Assembly: GCF_024508235.1 (NCBI RefSeq)
Contig: NZ_CP101943.1
Span: 806,001-870,000 of the forward strand
DNA from: Halococcus qingdaonensis
GTDB taxonomy: Archaea > Halobacteriota > Halobacteria > Halobacteriales > Halococcaceae
Length of the DNA: 64,000 nucleotides
Reading direction: 5' to 3'
Positions 25,759 to 34,569 of the stretch are shown here, in pieces. The position numbers were made by a program, and so were the translations under genes. Below the pieces are notes generated by a model. The model ran no database searches. It worked only from the letters and a program-made list of their open reading frames with translations, and was not told the DNA's origin. Each line of letters starts with the position of its first letter. The first letter of the stretch is position 1.

Positions 25759-25777
25759 GCCGGGGGTTGCCCCCGGC
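25759..25777 (-). promoter_or_regulatory. 8-bp inverted repeat directly before the gfcR start
   Basis: GCCGGGGG (25759-25766), TTG, CCCCCGGC (25770-25777) is a perfect dyad one base before the ATG (25755-25757 complement). It lies between the TATA element (25780-25787) and the start codon, so it covers the predicted transcription start. It could be an operator for autoregulation or a 5' stem-loop limiting translation. Confidence 0.5.
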
Positions 25778-25805
25778 CGGTAATAGGTGTTGTCCGTCGG
25801 TTTCG

Positions 25806-26216
25806 TCAGTGTCGCAGCGTCGTTCGGTGGGTCGTGTCACGGCCCGATGTCGGTGACGGGATCTCGCCGCGGAGGTCGATCTCGCCGGCGATGGCACCCG
25901 GGGTGAGCGTGTCGGTCGACCCGTCCCGTCGAACGAGGCGGTTCACATGCTCCATGCACGACCGCAGTGCCTCGACGGCCGCCGCGCGCGTCGTCACTCG
26001 CCCGATCGAGCACTCGCTCGACGATTCCCCGGCGCGCAGGCGACAGGTGACCTCCCAACACTGCGTCAGTTCGAACGGGAGTGGCTGTGTGCCGTCGACA
26101 CACGTTGCCTCGACCTCCAGCCCGCCCGTACCGTGTGCGAAGACGAGTTCGTCCGCATCGATGCGCTTGCAGACCCAGCCGGACGGCAGCTGCACGTCCT
26201 CTGGCAGTGGACTCAT
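25806..26216 (-). CDS. Haloarchaeal hypothetical protein (136 aa)
   Basis: Protein beginning MSPLPEDVQLPSGWVCKRID. It contains beta-strand-rich segments such as LVFAHGTGGLEVEATCVDG and CWEVTCRLRAGE and five Cys residues (CK, CV, CW, CR, CS) with no zinc pattern. The shorter start is preferred over MCLKQVERIEM 10 codons upstream. No signal or membrane segment, unknown fold. It is upstream of gfcR on the same strand but with a 48-base gap containing the gfcR promoter. Confidence 0.6.
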   Translation of the reverse strand: MSPLPEDVQLPSGWVCKRIDADELVFAHGTGGLEVEATCVDGTQPLPFELTQCWEVTCRLRAGESSSECSIGRVTTRAAAVEALRSCMEHVNRLVRRDGSTDTLTPGAIAGEIDLRGEIPSPTSGRDTTHRTTLRH

Positions 26217-26292
26217 TTCTATCCTCTCCACTTGCTTCAGACACACGACAGCATCGTCGGGGTTCTGCCTGCACCTGCCGGCGGGCTAATAC

Positions 26293-27231
26293 CTAGGCGA
26301 ACTCGATGTCCTCGGTGAACCGGTCGACCAGCACGACGAGCGCGCCGCCGGCGATCGCGACCGCGAGGACGCCGCCGATCGCCGACGGCGTCGTATCCGG
26401 GGTGTTGTTCAGCACCTTGATCGCGGGCAGCCTGAGCGCGCCGACCATCAGACTCACCAAGAAGGTCAGTGTGGCCTCACGGTAGTTCGCGAGCGCCCAC
26501 CGGATCGCGTAGGCGATCGAGAACAGTCCGATCAGGGCTCCGATGCCGAACGCGACGACGACGATCCCGGGTTCGACGAGTGCCGCGAGGCTCCCGCCCG
26601 TGGCCAGCGCGGCGAGTGCGTTCGTGAATTCGGTGAGCGTCTCGGTCAGGTAGGTGTACTGGCCGAGCAACAGCAGGAAGAACGCGCCGGAGACACCGGG
26701 GAGGATCATCCCCGCGATGGCGATCGCGCCCGCGACGAAGACGAACAGCGGCGAGTTGGGCGCGGCGTTGCTCACTTCGCCGGAGACGAGGAAGGCGAAC
26801 ACGAACCCGACGACCGCGACCACGATCCGTCGAGTAGTATCGAGCGACACGTGGTCGGCGAGGACGATCGCGCTCGCGGCGATCAGCCCGAAGAAGAACG
26901 CGAACAGCGGGCCGGGATAGGCTTGTTCTGCGATGTGAACGAGGCGCGCGACGCTCACGATGGCCGTGGCGATCCCGAGCCCGAGCGCGAGCAGGAAAGG
27001 AATGTCCATCGCGACGAGCGCCGCCCGGAACTCGGCGCGGCCGCGTCGACGGTGGAGTCGCGGGAGATAGCGCAACGCGCGCGGATCGAGGCTCGTGATG
27101 GCCTGAATGAGTCGCTCGTAGATGCCAGTGATGAGCGCGATCGTCCCGCCGGAGACCCCCGGCACCGCGTCGGCGGCACCCATGAAGATCCCCTTCAGAT
27201 AGACCGTGAGCAGCTCGCGTCCGGCGCTCAT
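26293..27231 (-). CDS. DUF368 polyprenyl-phosphate translocase (PopT-like)
   Basis: 312-residue membrane protein with about eight or more helices. It shows the internal duplication of DUF368: ADAVPGVSGG (residues 21-29) and GMILPGVSGA (174-183). Bacterial DUF368 proteins were recently shown to return undecaprenyl phosphate across the membrane. The start overlaps the aglB stop by four bases (ATGA at 27228-27231), so it is translationally coupled to the oligosaccharyltransferase. The likely role is to recycle dolichyl phosphate after glycan transfer, an inference. A long upstream frame is rejected because it runs antiparallel-frame through aglB. Confidence 0.85.
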   Translation of the reverse strand: MSAGRELLTVYLKGIFMGAADAVPGVSGGTIALITGIYERLIQAITSLDPRALRYLPRLHRRRGRAEFRAALVAMDIPFLLALGLGIATAIVSVARLVHIAEQAYPGPLFAFFFGLIAASAIVLADHVSLDTTRRIVVAVVGFVFAFLVSGEVSNAAPNSPLFVFVAGAIAIAGMILPGVSGAFFLLLLGQYTYLTETLTEFTNALAALATGGSLAALVEPGIVVVAFGIGALIGLFSIAYAIRWALANYREATLTFLVSLMVGALRLPAIKVLNNTPDTTPSAIGGVLAVAIAGGALVVLVDRFTEDIEFA

Positions 27232-30200
27232 CCGTGCACCCCCATTCGTGCCCGACTTGGCACACTTGCCTCGGGAGCCGCCAGCGCGCTCGCCGAGCTG
27301 TTCGTGGTCGTCGATGCGTTCGTCGTTCCCGACGAGACGTTCGTCGATGCCGAAGCGTTGCCGGCTGCTGCGTTGCCGTCCGAGGCGTTGCCGGCCGTCG
27401 CGTTGCCGGAATCGTTCGTGCTCGCCGGTGGCGAGACCGACGTCTCGCTGAGGTCGACCGAGACGGTCTCGTTCGTGCGGCCGATGACCGCACCCTCGGG
27501 CACGTCGGCGGTCGCCGTCCACCGGCTGGCGTTCCCGTCCGTGCCCGTCACGGGCGTCCGGAAGCTGTACGGGCCGGTCGCCTGCACCGAGACGTTCGTC
27601 GCGCCCTTCTCGGTGCCCCACTGCTCGTAGCCGGTCGTCGAGTACGGCAGCGTCATGGTGAACTCGCCCTGTGCGTTCGTCTCGGCCTGCTGTGTGTAGT
27701 TGAACGTCGTGTCATTCGTGGTCGGCATTCGCATCTCGACGGTCGCTTCGACCGTGCTGTTCGGCGGTCCCTGTCCTTCGACGGTCGCCCCGTCGACGCG
27801 CTCGAACGTCTTGACCCAGTTCGTCGGGGTCTCGAACAGTTCGGTGGCGTTCAGTCCCGTCGTCTGGAGGCGCTGGAGCGCGCTCCGGTAGAGCGGTCCG
27901 GGACCGCTCGCGCTACCGATGGCGTTCTCCTGGCTCGCGTGGACCAATCGGTACTGTTCGAGCGCCGGCACGCGCTCCTGGGGATAGCTGCCGACGCCGC
28001 CGATCCGGGCGGTGCCGTCCTCCTCGACGAACTGGCGTGCGGCGGACATGTTGTCGAAACGCTTGACCGCGCTCTCGTTGCCAGATGGGGTGAACGCGCT
28101 CCGGAGACTCCCGTTCGACAGCCGCTGTGGGCTCTCGTAGTCGAGCACGACGGGTTTCTGCTCGACCGCGCTGCCGTGGTAGGTGTACAGCCGCGTGCGC
28201 ATCGTCTCGTAGTGGCGCTGTTCGTAGGCCAGGAACGCCGTCGTGGGCTGTTGCTGACCGCTCGACTGGCTGGCGATCGGCGTCAGATCGTCGTAGATCG
28301 ACAGCGGGCCGTCGTTGTACCACGTGAACGGCACGCTGTACAGCGCCCCGCCGGCCGGATCGGCCATCTTCCAGTTGACCATCACGTAGCGCACGCCCTG
28401 ACCGTCCGTGGTGCGTGCGATCTCGTTCGCGCGCGACGCGTTGGGCGCGAGCAGGAAGTTCGCCGCCTGTCCGGCGTTCTGCTGGAACGGGTTGGCCGTC
28501 GGGATCCGCTCGCCGAGCGTCGTGATCCAGTGGCCGTAGTCCCACCACGAGAGCACGCCGTAGGCTCCGTCGGGATAGTCGAAGTCGTCCGTTCTGTCGT
28601 ACTGCCCGTAGTAATCCATCGACTCGTTGCCGCCGCCGTAGGTTCCCTCGGCGGGCGTGTTGTTCGCCATCCAGTCGAGGCTGCTATCCCAGCCGGTGAG
28701 CGACGAACCGACGCCGGATTGCTGGTCGGCGTAGTCCCCGGCGGCCGTCGCGCTCGCGCTACCGCCGATGGCGAGCGGCGCGGTGATGAGGAGAACGACC
28801 GCGAGCACCGAGAGCACCTGATACGCCTGTAGATTGCGGAGACTGGAGCGTGCCTTGGTCGAACCGACGTACCGCAGTACCTGTCCGACGAAGTACGCAT
28901 TGAGAACGGCGACGGGAACGAGGAGGTAGTAGTTGAACCGCTGCTGGGTTAGCGTCGCGGCGGTCATGAGGGCGGCCCAGATGAGGACGAACAGGATGCC
29001 GGCACGCTCGCGGCTGCGTCCGAGGGCGAGCCGAAGGACCATCACCGCTGCGCCGGCGATCGCCGTCACCAGCGCCAGCCGATAGGAGCCGAGGAGGAAC
29101 TGTCCGGGGTTGCGCGGCGGGATCGCCTCGGCGACCGTCAGCGAGGTCGCGCTCGATCCGAAGCCAACGACGCGTTCGAGCTGGCTGACGAAAAACGAGA
29201 ACAGATCGGGCAGGGCGATCGCCATCACGAGCGCGCCGAGTACGAAGAGACCGAGGATCACGCCGGGGTAGTAGAGCCGCGGCAGGTCGCGCGCTTCGAG
29301 TTTGCGTGCGAGCCACGACATGAACACACAGCCGATCGCACCCGCGAAGGCCATCGCCGGATGGAGCAGCGAGAAGTTCGTCACGCTCACCTCGACGGTG
29401 TTGAACGAGATCAGGAAGCCGATGCCCGCGACCGCGAGCGCGACCGCACTCACGATGGCGACGTGTTCGGGGCTCTCGCCGCGGAGATACTCGATCGGGA
29501 GCACGATGAGCAGGAAGAGCCCGAAGATCCCCACGAGCAGGAGGCCGGGCGGCCACGCCCAGACGTAGAGCACGATGGCGATGCCGGCGAGAACGCCCCA
29601 GCCGAGCGGCCGGCGCAGGTTCGCGAGATCGCGCTCGACGAACTGCTCGTAGACGGGTTTCTCGCGCTCGGCGACCGCGAGCGCGACGACGATCGCCGCG
29701 ACCGCAAGCACCTGGAAGAGCACCTCGGCGGCGTGGTGGTCCGAAAAGCCCGCGACGGAGCGACTGAGAAACGTGCTCGGCGAGAGCGCGAGGATCGCGA
29801 CGCCGATGACCCCGCCGAACCGGCCGCCGAAGCGCTTGCCGAGATAGTAGGTGGGGATCGCGACGAGCGTCCCGATGACGGCCGGTGCGAACAGGAGGAC
29901 GAGCGCCGTCGTCTGTTCGGACGGACTGCCACCGCCGACGATCAGCGCGACGGTGGCGACGAGCTGGTCGTAGAGCGTACCGAACTGGCCGACGCTCGTC
30001 CCGGTAGGAAAGCTCGTCCACGGGTCGAACGGCATCGTCTGCGGCCAGTGTCTGACGACGTAGCGGACCTGTCGAAGGTGATACCACGCGTCGTTGCCGC
30101 TGAAGTAGACCTGCCCGCCGACGAGGAAGTTCCGCCAGTTGCGAACGCGGATCCAGAGCATGAACCCCGCGAGCGCGAGCAGCAGAGGGATATGGTACAG

Positions 30201-30272
30201 CCCTTCGACCCGGTCGAGCAGCGGCCCGAAATCCGGGAGCCGTTCGGCGAGCTGCTCCCTGCGTTGACTCAT
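27228..30272 (-). CDS. aglB: Oligosaccharyltransferase AglB
   Basis: Transfers the lipid-linked glycan to Asn of secreted and S-layer proteins at the outer face of the membrane. 1014 residues: an N-terminal DxD-like GNDAWYH (about 59), some 12-13 membrane helices, and a C-terminal globular domain with the WWDYG sequon-binding motif at residues 576-580. The last ~60 residues form an unusual Asn/Ser/Thr/Ala-rich tail with several NxS/T sequons (NDS, NAT, NAS, NVS, NSS). TATA-like CCTTATGCG lies about 28 bases before the start, so the message is leaderless. Coupled to the DUF368 gene downstream. Confidence 0.96.
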   Translation of the reverse strand: MSQRREQLAERLPDFGPLLDRVEGLYHIPLLLALAGFMLWIRVRNWRNFLVGGQVYFSGNDAWYHLRQVRYVVRHWPQTMPFDPWTSFPTGTSVGQFGTLYDQLVATVALIVGGGSPSEQTTALVLLFAPAVIGTLVAIPTYYLGKRFGGRFGGVIGVAILALSPSTFLSRSVAGFSDHHAAEVLFQVLAVAAIVVALAVAEREKPVYEQFVERDLANLRRPLGWGVLAGIAIVLYVWAWPPGLLLVGIFGLFLLIVLPIEYLRGESPEHVAIVSAVALAVAGIGFLISFNTVEVSVTNFSLLHPAMAFAGAIGCVFMSWLARKLEARDLPRLYYPGVILGLFVLGALVMAIALPDLFSFFVSQLERVVGFGSSATSLTVAEAIPPRNPGQFLLGSYRLALVTAIAGAAVMVLRLALGRSRERAGILFVLIWAALMTAATLTQQRFNYYLLVPVAVLNAYFVGQVLRYVGSTKARSSLRNLQAYQVLSVLAVVLLITAPLAIGGSASATAAGDYADQQSGVGSSLTGWDSSLDWMANNTPAEGTYGGGNESMDYYGQYDRTDDFDYPDGAYGVLSWWDYGHWITTLGERIPTANPFQQNAGQAANFLLAPNASRANEIARTTDGQGVRYVMVNWKMADPAGGALYSVPFTWYNDGPLSIYDDLTPIASQSSGQQQPTTAFLAYEQRHYETMRTRLYTYHGSAVEQKPVVLDYESPQRLSNGSLRSAFTPSGNESAVKRFDNMSAARQFVEEDGTARIGGVGSYPQERVPALEQYRLVHASQENAIGSASGPGPLYRSALQRLQTTGLNATELFETPTNWVKTFERVDGATVEGQGPPNSTVEATVEMRMPTTNDTTFNYTQQAETNAQGEFTMTLPYSTTGYEQWGTEKGATNVSVQATGPYSFRTPVTGTDGNASRWTATADVPEGAVIGRTNETVSVDLSETSVSPPASTNDSGNATAGNASDGNAAAGNASASTNVSSGTTNASTTTNSSASALAAPEASVPSRARMGVHG

Positions 30273-30385
30273 TGGCCGTATCCAGTCACAAAGTGCGCAT
30301 AAGGCTTGTGAAACGTCGCACGAGCCGTTGACGGACGCGACGACGAACGGAAACAGCTATCCGCCGACCTCCCACAGAGAGCGAC

Positions 30386-31333
30386 ATGCGGGTCTCAGTC
30401 GTGCTCTGTACATACGACGAGGCGTCGTTCGGACGCTTTCGCGACGCGGCCGACAGCGTGCTCGCTCAGAGCCATCCCACCGAGCTCGTGGTCGTCGTCG
30501 ACGGCACGCCGGCGCTCGCAGAGCGCGTCCGCGAGACCTACGGGAGTCACGACGACGTTCTGATCCATCTCAACGACGAGAACTGCGGCCTGCTCGAAAG
30601 CCGGAACACGGGTGCGGAGCTCGCCACCGGCGACGTCGTCGCCTTTCTCGACGACGACGCGCGCGCCCACCCCAGATGGATCGAGCGGCTCGTCGCGGCC
30701 TACGAGGATGAAGACGCGCTCGCGGTCGGCGGGCGGATGGTGCCCGAGTGGGTCGCCGGCAAGCCGTCCTTCCTCCCCGCGGAGTTCTACTGGCTCGTCG
30801 GCGTCACCCACCGCGGATTCGGGCCGGGCGGCGACGAGGAGCGCGAGGGGGAAGTCAGGAACACGTTCGGGTCGAACATCTCCTTTCGCCGCGAGACCTT
30901 TACGAGCCTCGGTGGGTTCGACCCGGCGATCGGCGGCCGGAAAGGTGACAAGAACCTCCAGGGTGGCGAGACAGAACTCTGTGCCCGCCTCGAAGAAGAG
31001 TACGACGAGGGTGTCCACTACGTGCCGGCCGCCAAGGTCGCCCACAAGGTCTTCGACTACCGGACGAAACCGCGCTGGCTCGCCGACCGCGCGTTCTGGC
31101 AGGGCTACTCCAAGCGGGCGATGGAGGGGTTGGTTCCCGATTCGACCGGCGAGGAGAGCGCCTTTCTCGGCCGATTGCTCACCGACTTCCTCCCTGGCCG
31201 GCTCCGAGAGCTGTCTCGCGAACCGACCGGCGGAAAGGTACTCCAACTGCTCTCGCTCGTCGTATTCACACTCTTGGTCGGACTCGGCTACTGTTACGGT
31301 GTCCTCAGCTCGCCCGACGAGTTCGAGCGATGA
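30386..31333 (+). CDS. Family 2 glycosyltransferase, AglE/AglG/AglI-like
   Basis: 315-residue GT2 starting MRVSVVLCTYDEASFGRF. The GT-A core has FLDDDARAHPRWIERL with the DxD motif, an acceptor region NTFGSNISFRRETF and GGFDP, and a C-terminal membrane helix (VLQLLSLVVFTLLVGLGY). The sequence resembles the AglE, AglG and AglI enzymes that extend the dolichyl-linked glycan in Haloferax. It is divergent from aglB across a 113-base gap and overlaps the next glycosyltransferase by four bases (ATGA), so they form an operon. The sugar added is unknown. Confidence 0.87.
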   Translation: MRVSVVLCTYDEASFGRFRDAADSVLAQSHPTELVVVVDGTPALAERVRETYGSHDDVLIHLNDENCGLLESRNTGAELATGDVVAFLDDDARAHPRWIERLVAAYEDEDALAVGGRMVPEWVAGKPSFLPAEFYWLVGVTHRGFGPGGDEEREGEVRNTFGSNISFRRETFTSLGGFDPAIGGRKGDKNLQGGETELCARLEEEYDEGVHYVPAAKVAHKVFDYRTKPRWLADRAFWQGYSKRAMEGLVPDSTGEESAFLGRLLTDFLPGRLRELSREPTGGKVLQLLSLVVFTLLVGLGYCYGVLSSPDEFER

Positions 31334-32355
31334 GTGGGGACGAAACGACCAGCGAGCGCGACGATCCGCGAGTGCTCTGGCTCACGCCCGACAAGCCGGC
31401 CGACATCAGCGTCGGCCGCCGCCGCATCGCCGACCGACTCGAAGCCGACGGAATCGACGTGACGCTTCGGGGCACGACGCCACGAACCGTGCTCCAGTCG
31501 TTGCGCGAGCACGGCGAGTACGACGCGGTTCTCGGCACGACCCGCTCCGGTGCGTTCGCGGGTTCGATGCTGAACTCCCTGGGGACGCCGTTCGTCGTCG
31601 ACCACATCGATCCCATTCGGCAGTTCGCCGACACACACGGAAGACCGCTCTCGCTCGCGGTGCGAGCCGCGGAGAACATTGCCTTTCGATCAGCTGATCA
31701 CACCCTCTACGTCTACGACGAGGAGCGAGAACGGGTCTCGCGCTACGCCCGCGAAACGACCAAAACCGACCTCGGGGTGAGCTACGAGCGCTTCGCGAAC
31801 CCCGATCCTGATATCGTCGAGGCTGCACGCGATCGGCTCCGCGAGGCGGGCGTCGATGCCGACGAGCGGCTGGCGATCTACGTCGGTGGTCTCGAACCGA
31901 TCTATCACGTCGAGGAACTCCTTGCAGCGATGGATCGTCTCGACGACTGGACGCTCGTCGTACTCGGGACGGGGTCGCTCGCGTCGGCCGTCGAGCGCGC
32001 CGCTGGCGAACGTGAGAACGTCGTCTTCCTCGGAACGGTGTCCCACGAGTCGATCCCGGGCTATCTCCACGCCGCCGACGTCGGCGTCTCGCTGGTCGAC
32101 GACCCGCACACGCTCAAGGTCCTCGAATACGCCGCGGCGGGGCTGTCGGTGGTGCAGGCACACGGCCGCGCCGAAGCACGATTCGGGGAGTACGCGGCGT
32201 TCTGTGAGTCTCATCCTCCGGAAATCGCTGCCGCGATCGAGCGCGCCGGCGAGCGGGAGGACGACGAGGCGTTCCGCGAGTACGCCAGCCGCTTCGATTA
32301 CGGGCAGGTTGCCGACACCTATCGGGCGGTTCTCACCGACGTGTTGGGTGAGTAA
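31330..32355 (+). CDS. GT-B fold glycosyltransferase (family 4 type)
   Basis: 341 residues. N-terminal domain RVLWLTPDKPADISVGRRRIA and C-terminal donor domain with IYVGGLEPIYHVEELL, VLGTGSLASAV, FLGTVSHESIPGYLHAADVGVSLVDD and the LKVLEYAAAGL stretch, where the E of EYAA is the usual GT4 catalytic Glu. Retaining transferase. No membrane segment, so it acts on the cytoplasmic side, probably on the same lipid-linked glycan as the preceding GT2. Start overlaps that gene by four bases. Confidence 0.85.
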   Translation: MSGDETTSERDDPRVLWLTPDKPADISVGRRRIADRLEADGIDVTLRGTTPRTVLQSLREHGEYDAVLGTTRSGAFAGSMLNSLGTPFVVDHIDPIRQFADTHGRPLSLAVRAAENIAFRSADHTLYVYDEERERVSRYARETTKTDLGVSYERFANPDPDIVEAARDRLREAGVDADERLAIYVGGLEPIYHVEELLAAMDRLDDWTLVVLGTGSLASAVERAAGERENVVFLGTVSHESIPGYLHAADVGVSLVDDPHTLKVLEYAAAGLSVVQAHGRAEARFGEYAAFCESHPPEIAAAIERAGEREDDEAFREYASRFDYGQVADTYRAVLTDVLGE

Positions 32356-32415
32356 TCGGCCGGCACGACGAGTCGATCCCGAGCGATTCAAACGCGCTCG
32401 CGCCCCTCTCGACGT

Positions 32416-33384
32416 ATGGACGACGATTCACACGAGAACGTCGTGCCGGGCAGCGACGAATCGCTCGATACGCCCGACGTGCACGGCTACGAGTTCCGTG
32501 ATGGAGTGGATTTCCAGGAGCTGCTCGCGAGCTACGCGACGACAGGCTTTCAGGCGACGGCGCTCGCCGAAGCCATCGACATCGCCGAACGGATGCAGGA
32601 GGCCGACGCGACGACCTACCTCACCTGTACCTCGAACATCATCTCCTCGGGACTGCGCGAGGTCGTCGCGGCGCTCGTCCGCGAGGGCTACGTCGACGTG
32701 CTCATCACCACGTCGGGCGCACTGACCGAGGACGTCATCAAGACCCAGAAACCGTTCAAGATGGGCTCGTGGAACGCCGACGAGGCGGCGTTGCGCGAGC
32801 AGGGGATCAACCGGCTCGGCAACATCTTCGTCCCCTCGAACCGGTACGTCTGGCTGGAGGAGTATCTCTACGACTTCTTCGACGACTTCTTCGCCGAAGA
32901 GAAAACCCGGACGCCGACGGCGTTCGCCAGCGAACTCGGGGCCACCCTCGACGACGAGAACTCGGTGCTCAAACAGGCCAGCGACAACGACGTGCCCGTC
33001 TACTGCCCGGCGCTCACCGACGCCGAGGTCGGCAACTTCCTCTACTACTACCGCCAGAGCTACGACCCCGAGGTGGATATCGCGCTGCTCGACGACTACG
33101 AGACGCTCATCGAGGGCGGGATGGACGCCGACACGACGGGCCTGATCGCCGTCGGCGACGGCGTACCGAAACACCACGCGATCATGACGAACCTCTTCCG
33201 TGGCGGAGCGGATTATGCGATCTACATCTCGACGGGGATGGAGGGCGACGGCTCGCTGTCGGGCGCGCCGCCGACCGAGGCCGTCTCGTGGGGGAAGATC
33301 AAGGCCGACGAGCGCAACTACACCCAGATCCAGGCCGAGGCGACGCTCGTCTTCCCGCTGCTGGTCGCCAGCGCGTTCTTCTGA
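32416..33384 (+). CDS. dys: Deoxyhypusine synthase
   Basis: NAD-dependent transfer of an aminobutyl group from spermidine to one Lys of translation factor aIF5A, essential for hypusine (or deoxyhypusine) formation. 322 residues of the DHS family with TCTSNIISSGL, ITTSGALTEDVIK, IFVPSNRYVWLEE and ISTGMEGDGSLSGA. The catalytic Lys is Lys294 in AVSWGKIK, matching the Lys of human DHS. It lies 60 bases downstream of a glycosyltransferase operon but its function is unrelated. Confidence 0.93.
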   Translation: MDDDSHENVVPGSDESLDTPDVHGYEFRDGVDFQELLASYATTGFQATALAEAIDIAERMQEADATTYLTCTSNIISSGLREVVAALVREGYVDVLITTSGALTEDVIKTQKPFKMGSWNADEAALREQGINRLGNIFVPSNRYVWLEEYLYDFFDDFFAEEKTRTPTAFASELGATLDDENSVLKQASDNDVPVYCPALTDAEVGNFLYYYRQSYDPEVDIALLDDYETLIEGGMDADTTGLIAVGDGVPKHHAIMTNLFRGGADYAIYISTGMEGDGSLSGAPPTEAVSWGKIKADERNYTQIQAEATLVFPLLVASAFF

Positions 33385-33408
33385 GGTTGCGACAGGCGTG
33401 TTCGGCAG

Positions 33409-34461
33409 TCAGAGCAGTCGGACCGATTCGGTCGATGGATCGATCTCGACTCGGCCACCGATCGGAACGGGACAGGTCGGATACGTGTGCCCGAACTCGC
33501 AATCGAAGACGACGGGTGCGTCCGGGTTGTAGGTTTCGAGGACACCGACGATCGCGTCGCGCTGCCGCTCTCGATATTCCGCTCGCCATTCCTGTGGGTT
33601 CTCCTCGGCGTGTGAGCGTGCGGCGGCGCGACCGACGAGAACGCCGTCGAACCGTTCGAGCAACCCGTGCTCGCCGAGTGCGCGGAGGTTCGCTCCGACG
33701 ACGGCCGGATCGGGGATCAGCTCGCTCGTCTCCAGCACGAGAACAGTACCATCCAGCGCGTCGGCGTCGGGCACGTAGCGGTCGGCGAGGAACTGCTCGA
33801 CGAGGACCTCGTAGCAACCGCCCCAGATCCGGCCGGAGACGGTCCCGTCGCCGCCACGCCAGGTTCGGCCGTCGGACTGTTCGATTTCGCGTGTCGTCTC
33901 GATCGACGCGGGATCCTCCCAATCGCCGGCCTCGTCGGTGAACACGTCGGCTTCGGTCCACTCGCCGATCGACTCCTCGAAGAGCGCACGCCCGAGGTAT
34001 TCCTCGGTGTAGTCGAACAACTCGCCGTCCATCGCGTATTCGAGCAGCGTCGAGCCGCCGTAGTACGAGACGATCCCCTGGTTCCAGAGAAAGAGTGCTA
34101 GGTTCGTGTTGTCCGAGTAGCCGTAGAACCGCGTCGGGTGTTCGCGGAGCACGTCGCCGTCGAGATGTGGCAGCACCGTGATCTGGTCGTGACCACCGAT
34201 GTTGGCGATCACGGCCGAGACGTCCGGGTCGCGGAAGGCGTCCATCACGTCCTCGGCGCGCGCTTCGGGGTTGTCCGCGAGCCACTCCGGATCGGCGGTC
34301 GCGGTCGGATATTCGATCGGTTCGAGGTCGAAGACCTCACGCATCCGTTCGAGCCCGAGTTCGTAGACGAACCGGGCGGATGCGGGCACGTTCGACGCCG
34401 GTGCGACGACCGCAACGCGATCACCTCGCTCGACAGGTGGTGGGGTGATGAATTCGGGCAT
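33409..34461 (-). CDS. Peptidase S66 (LD-carboxypeptidase/MccF family)
   Basis: 350 residues. The nucleophile Ser116 sits in FYGYSDNT and the catalytic His is His325 in CEFGHTYP, with a Glu in VLETSE. Bacterial relatives cut D-/L-peptide bonds of murein (LD-carboxypeptidase) or the antibiotic microcin C (MccF). Archaea have no murein, so the substrate is probably another isopeptide or a nucleotide-peptide conjugate. Convergent with dys, with its own promoter side toward the SOD gene. Cytoplasmic, no signal peptide. Confidence 0.87.
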   Translation of the reverse strand: MPEFITPPPVERGDRVAVVAPASNVPASARFVYELGLERMREVFDLEPIEYPTATADPEWLADNPEARAEDVMDAFRDPDVSAVIANIGGHDQITVLPHLDGDVLREHPTRFYGYSDNTNLALFLWNQGIVSYYGGSTLLEYAMDGELFDYTEEYLGRALFEESIGEWTEADVFTDEAGDWEDPASIETTREIEQSDGRTWRGGDGTVSGRIWGGCYEVLVEQFLADRYVPDADALDGTVLVLETSELIPDPAVVGANLRALGEHGLLERFDGVLVGRAAARSHAEENPQEWRAEYRERQRDAIVGVLETYNPDAPVVFDCEFGHTYPTCPVPIGGRVEIDPSTESVRLL

Positions 34462-34569
34462 GCCCGCTGTTCATCGAGGGCTCGGATAACGTTTCGCCGA
34501 CTCACGCCGTCGTCGAGCGAGCGTTGTGACTATCGGGCGGACGTCAAAAAAATCGTGAACTGAGGGGGT

